The position numbers and the translations under genes were made by a program. This document shows, one piece after another, positions 46,723 to 57,243 of a stretch of 64,000 nt of DNA (positions within the stretch are counted from its first letter, which is position 1; each line of letters begins with the position of its first letter). The notes under the pieces are model-generated. The model was not told the DNA's origin. It worked only from the letters and a program-made list of their open reading frames with translations, and searched no databases. Origin of the DNA: Albugo candida (lineage: Eukaryota; Oomycota; Peronosporomycetes; Albuginales); contig JBDOQK010000048.1 in NCBI GenBank assembly GCA_040437565.1, positions 62,001 to 126,000 on the forward strand, read 5' to 3'.

Positions 46723-46991
46723 GAGCATTTCAAGGTCCAAATACTGATCTAGCCCATGAGGTCGAGAAGGCATTCTGTGTGTCTGTTGAGCAACACGATA
46801 CCGATCAGCGCTCCGTGGGCTTCCTTAAAGTGCGTATACCTAAGGATTGTGATACCGTACGTAACACATGGGAATCTATTTTGGAATTAGGAAGCCATCA
46901 GAAGTCGATGAAGACTGGTCTCTTAGCATGGGGGATGAAGGAAAATGACCTGGTGCGGCTCGTCTATCCGAGAGTAACAGGCTCATTCTGA
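46723..46991 (+). pseudogene. Conserved gene fragment, copy 1
   Basis: The frame is open after a stop at about 46719 and reads DLAHEVEKAFCVSVEQHDTD, then QRSVGFLKVRIPKD and on to the stop at 46989. The first 50 codons are repeated at 49867-50000 with mostly silent or conservative differences, which suggests past selection on protein. There is no early ATG in this copy except the one inside the conserved part at 46779. I do not recognise the family. It ends 20 bp before the acidic ORF at 47011. Confidence 0.4.
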
Positions 46992-47010
46992 AAGTAAAAC
47001 AAAAGAAACA

Positions 47011-47487
47011 ATGTTTGAAGATCTAGCAAAACTAGCACAAGCAACTATTTATGCTGTCGAGCGTCTGCTCCACTCGGTCACAAAGACCATCAAATCATGG
47101 TTCGGATCGACGCATGTGAACGTGGACGGGTCCGCTAGAAAGATTGTTTTCGTTGAACCGATGTCATCCAAGAAACCTATTTACTCGACGAAGATCACGA
47201 CCCTCGCCGATCAAGGTTTGGCCGAACAAGGTTTCGAGCAACTGAGAGCGCATCTTGTCGCACAACTGGATGTGGCGATTGACGAAGGTATGAAACAAGT
47301 CGAAGCGTTTCGCGAAATTGAAGAAGGCCTCGCGATGGAAGAGGAAGACGCCGAAATGAGCTCGGTGGTGGAGTATGAGAATGAAGATGATGTGGCTGAT
47401 AGCTTGGAGTCTGAAGATCTCCTGCAAGAGATAGAGACGCTACTCTTTGAAACTCGAGCTATGCTATGTACATACGCTGCTGATTAG
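47011..47487 (+). CDS. Acidic hypothetical protein, 158 aa
   Basis: A complete ATG-to-stop frame of 158 codons has higher GC and a more gene-like codon use than its surroundings. The N-terminal 35 residues are mildly basic and helical (LAKLAQATIYAVERLLHSV). The C-terminal half is strongly acidic with long Glu/Asp runs (EEGLAMEEEDAEM) and coiled-coil potential. No signal peptide or membrane helix is visible. I do not recognise a family. A short A-rich leader (aaaacaaaagaaaca) directly precedes the ATG, which suits a eukaryotic start. The gene fragment just upstream is in another frame and may be unrelated. Confidence 0.5.
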   Translation: MFEDLAKLAQATIYAVERLLHSVTKTIKSWFGSTHVNVDGSARKIVFVEPMSSKKPIYSTKITTLADQGLAEQGFEQLRAHLVAQLDVAIDEGMKQVEAFREIEEGLAMEEEDAEMSSVVEYENEDDVADSLESEDLLQEIETLLFETRAMLCTYAAD

Positions 47488-49856
47488 CGATTGATCAATA
47501 ATGTAATATAATGAAATTAGTCGATTTTTATTTAACTACACTTCATTTTTCTCTATATTAAAGCTGGTCAGTATCATGCATCAGTAGAGAATCAAAGCAT
47601 CATAGTAGAACAAGCAGAAGGATGATCAGACCCGCTGATACGTGCACATGTATCCCTTTGACCCTTCTTCTTGCTTTTGATCCTAACGTGGTGTTTTGTG
47701 CCATCAAATAGGTTTCACGGAGACGTAGATATTGATGTTCGTATTTCATAGATCTAAGGACCGGTTTCGCTACATATTGCATCAGCGAAAGACCTCGGAC
47801 CGCAAGTGCTCAGAAAAAGTATAAATAGAATAGGCGAGATGATCCTCATCGCTATACCAGCGTATATCATGTGTACATTGTCAAGATAGTTACGCATCCT
47901 ATATGACGCCTCTCATTTACATCAGGAGTTACTTGATTAAGAGTACTCTCAATGGCACACATGATTGAGGCTAGGAAAAAGTAAGCTGAATCCATATCGT
48001 TGGTACTTATTGAAAAGTGCAGTTCAGTTGTGGCATTTGTGGCAGCTGCGTTGGCGTTGGAGTTGGAGTTGAGCATGGACATGGACATACACATGGACTT
48101 GGATGCGGAATTAAATTTGGAACTCGTTCAGACTTTATCGAAGACTTGCGAGGTGGTATCAGCAGATGGAAGTACTCCATATACCCGTCTGGGCGGCCAG
48201 CAAACAAGCCAGCTTCAAGTATCCAGCAATGACTCTTTTGCAAGCCAGCTCAAGATATGCAGCATGACTGTGCGACCGTATAATTGCGACAGGGATTCGA
48301 ATATGGGGTAATAACAGCAGGATGATGTAAGAATCTCTCCGAGTCTCACGACACGTATGCATTCGGCGGGAGATTCCTTCTTGCTCGCCATATGAACCAA
48401 GATGGTCACGATTGAAGGACAACGATAGACAGGATGCTGCCTATATGACAGGCTTATCTATAATAGAATATCAATGCATAGTATTCAGTTTATACTTTTT
48501 TACATTTATAAACATCTTGATCGCAACAGGACATTGACACTATTTTGTGCGCATTCAAATCATATTCCCACACCACATTGCTTTGGTCTTTCAATCGCGT
48601 ATACTAGAAGGATTGAAGCCATTCCTTGCAATCCGTGCAAGATGAAGTCTTGTGAGGGACAACACATAAGGTTAGAAATGCTGCATATCATAACGTCCAT
48701 TTAATTGGTAGGGCAATTACAGAAGACATTACTGAAGACGACATAAGTAGAATCTAGCTAGAGCGTAAGGTATCTAGTGTTGTACAGAGGACACGCCAGC
48801 AATGTCTCTACAACTCGGACTCGTATTTCCTTTCTTGATTTGAAACACCAGATTGGATCGATTCCGCACAGAATTCTGTATGATCTTCATGCAGCTGTGC
48901 ATTGTATCTTTGAATATCAGTGCAAGTTTGTATGAGACCACATGAATGGTGTATCTTGAGTCTACGTCAGTGAGTGGTCAATCGGTATTCGGACTGGAGA
49001 ACTTACTTAACAATCAACTTCCTCAAGACCATAACTAGATAGAATGAAAAGTGCTTGTACCACCCAACCATTACAATTTGCTCTTAGCACAATTAGCTGT
49101 GCCACACATCCACTTTCCCCACACCCGAGTGCATACAAGCTTCTCTTGTACAACTATCTTCCATACTACATTTCCGCTACTTCATGTACATAGAATCCAT
49201 CGCATTCGAACTCATTCGAATAACATAATTGGATTGCAATGTTCAAATTCGAAGAATGGGATATGCACCGCACTTTTTGTCAATGATTAACACTTGCACT
49301 TCCTTGTGGATGTTGCTGTCATGATGTCAAAGATAAGGAATATCTACACGTATCTTGGTGTTGAACGATATAATCCCATATGACACGATACATTTTGTCA
49401 CCTTCGGCAAATGAACGTGAGGTCGTTGATTCAACGTTGAGGCACTCGATATTCGTCTTTTTCCGACATGATACCAGAATATAGGACCATCCATAATCAT
49501 GATCGTCGGTGTAATACTTGAGCACAAGAAGGAAGCTTCTTTTATACAGCTCATCCGATAACATTCTTCTGATACCCTTTGTATGTCACCACCTCATTTC
49601 TTGCCCAATGCACCATGCTATTTGAGTAGTTTGGATTGTATAGTTGAATTTGGCGTGAAAGTCCAGACCATAGTCAAATGGCGTAATCCATTATGCTTTT
49701 CATGAATAACTCCTCGCCTAGCGGAAGCAATTATACTCAAACACTTTGTCATACTGAGTAGAGATAATGTCCCCAGCGACAGGTATCTCTCCAAAAAAAG
49801 CTGACATTCCTAATGAATAGTCGATAATTGCACATCTCCTTCTTGAAAGATGCTTT
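47488..49856. other. Gene-poor stretch with a low-complexity patch
   Basis: No conserved gene is visible. At 48030-48110 short purine-rich repeats (ggcgttggagtt, then catggacatggacat) keep several overlapping frames open on both strands, giving peptides such as GVGVGVEHGHGHTHG on the plus strand. These frames owe their length to the repeat and I do not accept them as genes. Confidence 0.5.
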
Positions 49857-50015
49857 ATGTCTCTTGATCTAGCCCATGAGGTCGAGAAGGTATTCTGTAT
49901 GTCTGTTGAGCAACACGATACCGATCAGCGCTCCGTTGGCTTCCTTAAAGTGCGGATATCTAAGGATAGTCGTACCGTACGTAACGCATTTGGGAAGCCA
50001 TGCATTCATATTTAA
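49857..50015 (+). pseudogene. Conserved gene fragment, copy 2
   Basis: This 52-codon frame starts MSLDLAHEVEKVFCMSVEQ and matches copy 1 at about 46750-46900 closely (more than 85 percent of bases by eye). It then diverges into a short tail ending at 50013-50015. It overlaps by four bases the stop end of the convergent methyltransferase-acetyltransferase gene. The function is unknown. Confidence 0.4.
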
Positions 50016-51774
50016 ATCAAATTTTTACTAAAGTGAAGTAAATTGAATTTTGCAAATGATTCGGTTTGTGCCACACGATATCCCTTGCTCTTATAAAATT
50101 TGTCGGCTGCTACCATCGCATCAGTCGTTTTCAAGGATATAACCTTGTATCCACGCTCCTCAGCAAACGATTCTCCAATCTCGACTAGCCGGGACGCAAT
50201 CCCGCGCCTTTGATAAGCTCGGTCGACCCTCAGTCCTACGAGATTTGCCTCTTCTCTTTTCTCGTTGTCGTCTGGTTTAAGGCCCAGCGATCCAATGACT
50301 TTATCTTCCGTAACTGCCACCCAAAAATGAGCTCGTGATTTGAGATGCACAAATGTATTCTCAATGTCCGCCATCTCATTTTGCAGTTGTTTTGCAAGGA
50401 ATACTTTAACAGCTTTACCTTTGGGCGCATCATCATCGAAAATAGCGCTTTTGTATAATTCTCTCGCTGTTTCTAGTTCTCTTTTCGAACACTCTATTGT
50501 TCGAATCATTATGGCTGGAAACGTGAACAAATCCGCTCGAACTCCAACTTGCTGTTGTAAGCCGCAAAACATGTCTATCATATTCGCTCCTGCCGAATTT
50601 CTACCATCTTCAAAAGGCGCATTGCTGACGATAGTGATTGCGTAGTGGGCATTCGTAATTGCCAAATCTGCGTATTCGTCAAAAGGTTCCAGCGATAGGA
50701 GGAGGTCACGCTCGGAGCATCCTTTCCAGATACTATTCATGTCAAACATTCGAAATTGCTTCCAGCCAGCACTCAGAAGAAATCGAGACGCTTGATGCTG
50801 TGATGGAATTCCTGTTTGCACCATTGACCTCAATTCACACCCTTTGGTTTTGAAGTACTTTTGCAATGTGTCGCTGAACGAATCGTTAAGTGAAATTGGG
50901 TCATATGCAATCAATGCTGCGTTTCCTGTAAACCAGTCTGATAGCCAAGCTAGCAGCTCTGTGCCTCGTTCAAAAGGCAGATAGGACTAAGAGATCAGAA
51001 TACACTTCTTAAAAACGGCTTCAATGCAAAAATGACTTACGAGTACGCATTCCATCACAATCAGAGTGGGTCGTGCAGGTGAAAGTCCCAGCTGAGAAAA
51101 TGCATTCTCGATTTGTGCGAGATCCCCCAGATCGGCTTCGAGCAATGTATATGAGCAATGTAGTCGCTTCATGTGGCACTGAAACGAAACCGAGCTGGTA
51201 GATTCAACGATTTCGCCTTCGTTTTTGAATAAGACCTCGAAATTTTTCGCGGTCGCAACTATATTCTTTTTTTTGGAAATGATCACCGAGGAGTCCACCT
51301 CAACAAAATGCATACTAAGTTCCGAATGTCGATGTAATAATCGGAAAAATAACGTGTCAAAACCAGCGCCAAGTGAGATTATTTGTACTTGTTCGGAAGA
51401 CGCTAAAGAACACATTTACGCTTTCTTCCACAAAGCACGACAGCATTCGTACCTTTCGTTAAGAATGCCTCTACTGCATTTTCTATCGCAATATAGCGCA
51501 AGTAGTATCCGACATGAATCTATCACTCTCTCGTCAATGGAACTCAATCAGAATATGTACGGGTTTCTGACGAGGGGAATTCGACGTGCTGAACCAGTGA
51601 CAAAATATTGCAAGAAATCGTCTTTATAGTAGCCAAGCTGTACAGCGGATCTACGTTGGAACAATGTGCACCTTAGACGTCAAGTAAGAGCATTATACGG
51701 TAAAATTACAGCTTACATCGCGCAGCATCGAGTGCTGTCTCTGCGACATTAGGAGCACTGGAGTGCGGTCGCAT
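50012..51774 (-). CDS. Leucine carboxyl methyltransferase fused to a GNAT acetyltransferase
   Basis: Residues 1-320 match LCMT1, the SAM-dependent enzyme that methylates the C-terminal Leu of the PP2A catalytic subunit. Exons join as 51774-51710, 51650-51572, 51519-51453, 51402-51041 and 50986-50012, giving 515 residues. Introns are 59, 52, 50 and 54 bp. LCMT motifs in order are VAETALDAARCKLSAVQLGYY (shortened), IISLGAGFDTLFFRL (SAM site), LIVMECVLSYLP, and LIAYDPISLNDSF with LLSAGW. From about residue 355 to 510 the same exon continues as a GNAT domain with WVAVTEDKVIGSLGL, LVGLRVDRAYQRRGIASRLV (acetyl-CoA loop QRRGIA at about 450-455) and FYKSKGYRV. No stop or splice site separates the two. 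Its substrate is unknown. The upstream ATG choice gives the conserved N-terminal motif. Confidence 0.88.
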
Positions 51775-52071
51775 TATGGTAAAGTAATTGCTGTTATCTT
51801 TCAGTTACAAAGAGCGGTGATCGTGCTCTTGCGTGATACGTATGGATGACATTGTGACTCGGATTAAAAGGCGTTAAATAGTGTAACTCTCAGCACTTGA
51901 GATGCGTTCAGTCTACAGTATTCCAGCCGATCGATTGATTATTTAATGACCTCAAGCTCATGAAAGGTATTTCACTTATGGTCATGCAGCGCGTATCAGG
52001 CGTTTTCTAGGTTCGCAGTCTTGGTAAGGACCGATACAACCTCTTTAGTATAGTCAAGGTTAAGGTATTCA
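51775..52071. other. Intergenic, nothing recognised
   Basis: This is a short AT-rich interval upstream of the methyltransferase-acetyltransferase gene and probably contains its promoter. No motif stands out. Confidence 0.4.
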
Positions 52072-52239
52072 TTATACATTGTAGCATGTTTTGCAGCATT
52101 TGCGCTGATCTGCACGTGACGATGCACTGCCTTGAAACCAAAAAAGTGCTGTAGTGGCAACTAAAGCCACCACTACCGAGAACGCGCTCAACCATTCAGG
52201 AACGCGCCATGAATGAGCACAAGAGTTTGTCGATAGCAT
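52072..52239 (-). CDS. Possible small single-pass membrane protein, 55 aa
   Basis: A complete frame from ATG 52239 to TAA 52072 encodes 55 residues. It has a polar N terminus (MLSTNSCAHSWRVPEWL), one clear hydrophobic helix (FSVVVALVATTALFWF) and a basic Cys-containing tail (RADQRKCCKTCYNV). This layout resembles small tail- or signal-anchored organelle proteins, but I cannot assign a family. A chance frame of this length with such a clean membrane segment is possible. Confidence 0.35.
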   Translation of the reverse strand: MLSTNSCAHSWRVPEWLSAFSVVVALVATTALFWFQGSASSRADQRKCCKTCYNV

Positions 52240-53984
52240 GAAAGATAAAGCTTGACATAGAGCGGCTAAGACAGAACTCAGTTTATTGGCTTGGAACCGG
52301 AAGAGTCAGAGATGAAGGGGTCTTGGAACGATGAATACATTACCTATTCTACCACAGTGCCTACGTGGTAGCTGTTATCTTTAGAACATCGGTGATGCCG
52401 TACTTCTACTCTATCAACGTTACAAAAAAATCAGCATCAATCAAATCGTTAGAAGCTATCCGCCAGGCTTCTTCTGTAAGCATATTATACTTGGTTCGGC
52501 GCTTTCGTGAATGACGAGATGATTTTACAATCAGTAATTCATGATCCAATCCATCGTACTTCCGACCAGGTTGACTTCCATACTCCTTTGATACAATTGC
52601 TGATTAATGAATATTTTTTGCAAATAAATTGAAAGTGTATCGTATCAAACGAGCGCTACTGCTGATTGTATGTGCATTATGCATTTCTCTAGTTGCTTCA
52701 TTCACGTCAGACGAGCATGTCTGCTTACACCATTTCCATCCCATCATACCTTGCGTTGACATTGAAACAGACTGATACAAATAAATGTCAAAAACCAGCA
52801 CGCAACTCACGGCCTCAAGTGATAGTGATTCTTTACGTCGATTGCTGATTGAAAGAGCTCTGTCAGCAAGCGCTCACGTCAGACCCTGCATTATGAGTTT
52901 TGTTTCCTTTGCCCTACTAAGATTGGTAGTGTGACTGATTGCAAAATCTTCGTTGAAACACTCTTTTTCCCAACAAAAAGTCTTCTTCGTATGATATAAG
53001 GGTGACAAGAAATTTCTCATCGTGGTAGTGAGCTTCGCATTTAACTAATTAAGCTTTGTGAAAATGACCGAAGTTTGAATAGTGATTCATGTTGAGTAAG
53101 CTACTAGAAAATCGGATGAATGTGCATGAAGAGCACTCGGATAACAATAAGGTGTTTGCACTACTTGAAGAATTTTAAATAGATGTTATCTTTATGCTGC
53201 AAGTGAGAAGACCTCAGTTGAAGGTGCCTATATTACTAGAATTAGACTAACTGACTTCTCTAGTTGCCTAGGCTATCTTANNNNNNNNNNNNNNNNNNNN
53301 NNNNNNNNNNNNNNNNNNNNNNNNNNNNNNNNNNNNNNNNNNNNNNNNNNNNNNNNNNNNNNNNNNNNNNNNNNNNNNNNTCTTAAATAACATATATACA
53401 TATAAAAAACGTTTCGTGAAATACCTGTGAGAGATGATATTATGTCTTCTCGTTGATAATCCCGTATCGTAGTAGCCTCAGCACCCTTAATACGAGACTA
53501 TGTCCAGCTTGTAAATGCTGTAAATTTGTATAGTTGTAAAGCTGTAAAAATGGTTCAAAAGTACCGTGGTTTCGAATTGGTGTGCACCACACTACGGTGA
53601 GCATAACCAGCCAAGTAGGACTAGGATCTGAGTTGCACTTGCATTTTGACTTGTCTGTGCCGTACCCGCAGTAATGATCTTCGGCTTCTCAAAAATCCAC
53701 CAAATGACCCTGCGTTGCGAGTTGATACAGCACCTTTTAAGTGAGAAGACCTCATTGGAATGTTGCCGCGAGAAGAATGATATTTGACATCATCCTATAT
53801 TCTTCATGTCAGATAAAACTAATGTATTGTGCCAAATGTGTCCACTCTACAGATGAATCAAAATTGCTTCGTTTCGTCGCGCACAGCTCAATTAGGATAA
53901 AGCGCAGCCCGTATCTCAATTCTTTGAGCACATAGAGTCCTGGATGACTGGTTACTATAGCTGTGTGAATTTAGAGTCAGAGCA
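52240..53984. other. Gene-poor stretch with assembly gap G
   Basis: No gene is recognisable. The 100 Ns at 53281-53380 have at most a 5-bp shared flank (tctta). A 16-bp phrase (aagtgagaagacctca) occurs at about 53203 and again at about 53738. Confidence 0.5.
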
Positions 53985-54265
53985 TACCGAGCCGCATAAA
54001 CAGTATATAGCATCTCCATAAACACATACAGGTGTATAGACAAATCAAAGCCTTGTCCAGGATTCCCATGATAGAGATCAGAGTCACTTCAATTGATGGG
54101 ACTGGATACGGATATTAAGGTACTATTGGTCGACTAAATGGTTGGATGCCCATAGAAGGATGGAGTGACCGGAATAGTTGTGAGAGGATAGGAATGGTTG
54201 CTCAATCCAGTAACGTATGGATACGATCCCAAGTATAGTGGCCGATGAATATCCATTGTACCGAT
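53985..54265 (-). pseudogene. Heavily decayed member of the secreted Cys-tail family
   Basis: On the minus strand, pieces such as SYPYVTG and sequence matching the Gly/Pro-rich part through the first Cys region of the copies at 29000 and 43500 are recognisable by base similarity. Examples are gagcatacc and gatgctatatactg, against gagcatacc and gatgcaacatattg. No continuous frame remains. Confidence 0.5.
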
Positions 54266-56154
54266 GTGAAATATAGAAAAATAGATAAGAAAGTGTATCG
54301 TTATGGAGCATGGATGCCCTACTTACACGCTAGATAACTTTGATCCCAATGTATGAATTGCGGTGTGACACTTTTTTGCCAAACAGACCCGTGCTGTTCG
54401 ATCCTATGAAATCGTCAAAGCTCCTCCTGTAGTTCATCAATTGGGGAGCACGTCGCTATTCAGCTTAGTTTAGTCATGTACGGGCCGGAGTGAGGAATGC
54501 TGGAGTATGTGGTGTCCTCTTAGAACTTTACTCAAAAGCTGTATCGACAAAAAGGATCCTCATAGATGCAGAGTTCTTTAATAGCTTTCATGAAACGACC
54601 CCATCATACCAATTTATCAGAGTGCGTGCTCTTATGTGACTTCATAGTTAGGATTGTTAGCTCTCAGGTACATGCTGTTGTCTCTCGCTTGGATTAAACC
54701 TATAAAGAGGAATAGCTCATATTGCGGATATATTGCTCGCAAGCTCCCGAAAGCTTCAAAGAATGACCATTTTGATAAAGCCTGAGTGAGATCCATCACA
54801 TGTGTGGATACCAAAATTCACACAATATTGAAGGATATATTCTTGATTTGTTTTTTATTACGAGCGAATAATTTGTTGCCAAAAGTTTATGATCGGTAAC
54901 GCTTCGTTACAGCCGAAAGGAGCCTCATTTATTTAAATCATTCGAAAAAATTGTGCTCTCGTGGTCACATCATTATATTATCACTGACGTTTGCTGCTTC
55001 TATTCGCGTGAAAGCGCTGAATTCAACGAATATACCAACGGAGGTGACGCGGAGGCAAAGCTAACGCTAAAAAGCTTCTGATTGTAGATCTGAGTCAATT
55101 GGTATACGAAAATGCTTTCAGACTTTGTGCTGTTTAAATGTGCAGATCGCAATGGCTACTACTGGTAATCGCTTCGTCTTTTCTCTATCCTGAAGCTGTA
55201 AAGGTAGAATCTGATGTTACTGCTCCAATTGACATGAGCTCTCGATGGAGAGGATCGCTACGGCCGTTGTGCAATCTAAAGATGAGGGTTACGCACAATT
55301 TTTCTGACTGAAGCCTTCCATCTTTATGAAGCGGAGTTTCGTTGGCCCAGCCACAATCATCACATTACTGGGCAGGCATCGAGTATGTCTATCCAGTGAG
55401 CGATTGGAATCAAATTCATACATACTTGGAAAGTCGACGAGTGGGAAGCTATCCGTGTCATAGCAAACGAGAAGAGCACCACAGGCAGGTGTCAGCAGAG
55501 AGAATCATTTGTCTGTTTAAATGCATTTTGTCAACAGGAGAAACTTTTACGAGTCCAAATATGCGCTTCATTCGTCCGGCATGTTTTTTACGATTTTATG
55601 ATACCTTAGAGAGTAGGCAGATGCATAGTCTTCTTTTCAGGTCGGAGTACGAGAATCTTATTCATTATATTACTTTCACGCATTCTATCAGTCTATGCAG
55701 CACTAAATGGTTTCGATTATCATTCGGTGGTAGGGACCGACCAATAGATTTTCAGTAAGACAAAACTTTTCGCTCCTGTAGCCTTTGTTTTCATGATTCA
55801 CCTTATGCCTGCCTCTTGGTCTGGGTTTTCGCGTACTAAAGAGAAAACGTATCAGTATACACCCTACCATCGAGATAACTCGCACGGTTAAGTTGATTCG
55901 TGTGTTGTAATTACCATAACGTATCTGACGGCACCAAACCAGGATACATTGTACAAGTGTCGAGCTGATGGCATGATTATCTTTGCTGTAGCATTAGACA
56001 ATTGAAGTGGTTGATGACATCATTTGGGTCAATATAGTGTGTTAATCCCTCAAGTATGATAAATGATAATATATTAGGTGTATATAAATGGCATTTGCCA
56101 GAATAAAAAATAGTATCTAGCAGCAAGAGTGAAAGTATCCTATTGACAATCAGA
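54266..56154. other. Gene-poor stretch
   Basis: The only sizeable frame is 55342-55758 on the plus strand (138 codons, MAQPQSSHYWAGIEYV...). It has no recognisable domain, signal peptide or membrane segment and may be chance. Nothing else stands out. Confidence 0.4.
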
Positions 56155-56367
56155 CTACTTGCCCCATTGTCGTTGCACAACAGGTGCAACAGGTAATGGA
56201 GGAGCTGGCCATTGTCGTTGAGCAATAGGAGAAGCTCCCCATTTCGATGGCCCGAGCCCGGGTGGTGGGTAAAATGATTGCCCTCCATGGTAGCCTCCAT
56301 TTTGGAGGCCCCAGTCGTTTTCCATAGCGCATCCCCATGTATCCCAATTCACTTGAACACATAATGT
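56155..56367 (-). pseudogene. Partial copy of secreted WGC-tail protein (C-terminal part only)
   Basis: This piece encodes the C terminus CVQVNWDTWGCAMENDWG through to RQWGK and stops at 56155. It matches 57255-57411 over 157 bp with one difference. Near its end it has an extra in-frame stretch (PAPPLPVAPVVQRQW) that duplicates the QRQW motif. The upstream part is lost in the 100-N gap at 56368-56467. Sequence beyond the gap does not look like the N-terminal half of the family, so it is partial or misassembled. Confidence 0.5.
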
Positions 56368-56467
56368 NNNNNNNNNNNNNNNNNNNNNNNNNNNNNNNNN
56401 NNNNNNNNNNNNNNNNNNNNNNNNNNNNNNNNNNNNNNNNNNNNNNNNNNNNNNNNNNNNNNNNNNN
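56368..56467. other. Assembly gap H (100 Ns)
   Basis: Sequence to its left ends in cacataatgt, exactly the same base at which the paralogue ends before the gap at 57412. No flank duplication is seen across the gap itself. Confidence 0.95.
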
Positions 56468-56828
56468 ATCATTTATGTCGAATAAGTGATTTGTCAGATA
56501 AATCAAGTGAACGCTACCATCACTCACCGGATTGCTTCAATTCACGATATTCGTGCTGTTGTATTCCTATCGAAATACGTGGCGAATATCGAACTATTGT
56601 GATATGAGGATGTATTAGTGGCAGAAGGGTATGAAAGAACGATAAATCAAGTGTCTAGTCTGCTCATGAGCTTGCAAGTGTTCAGTGGCGTCACGTGTCG
56701 AGATCACGAAGTTCAGCTCGATCAAAGAAGCTGGACCCATATTCGATCAAATATTGACGCTAAAATAGGGTAGCGCAAAAAACAGCAAAAAGCCATTCCA
56801 TTTTTCAGCGTATTCACATGATAGACAA

Positions 56829-57002
56829 TAAAAATCCAGAAAGTAGCCAAAGCTTAATTCTTATANNNNNNNNNNNNNNNNNNNNNNNNNNNNNNNNNNN
56901 NNNNNNNNNNNNNNNNNNNNNNNNNNNNNNNNNNNNNNNNNNNNNNNNNNNNNNNNNNNNNNNNNTAAAAATCCAGAAAGTAGCCAAAGCTTAATTCTTA
57001 TA
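56829..57002. repeat. Assembly gap I with duplicated flanks
   Basis: The 100 Ns at 56866-56965 are flanked by identical 37-bp copies, 56829-56865 and 56966-57002. Confidence 0.95.
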
Positions 57003-57243
57003 TTACATCTTGACCAGTACATAAAATTAGTGAAAGGTCATTCAATGCATGTTCTATGTTCTGAACGCATGTGTGTCAGCTTTGAAAAGGCCTCTATACC
57101 AGTTTGCTAATGATAACAAATAGTGGCAGGTAGTGACCAACACATAAATAGTAGTAAAAGAATATATTTGTAATAAAAAGTGATATTAATATGCATGAGA
57201 AGATCGAGTAATTAAGCTAAATAGATAATATGCTTATTGAAAA

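Noticed and set aside
48000-48311. Possible secreted protein with an Ala/Leu-rich N terminus
   Set aside because: The frame starts at a non-ATG codon and its length comes from triplet-like low-complexity repeats that hold several frames open on both strands.
55342-55758. 138-codon plus-strand frame
   Set aside because: It has no recognisable domain, signal or codon bias and sits in a region with many random frames, so it is noted only as part of the gene-poor stretch.
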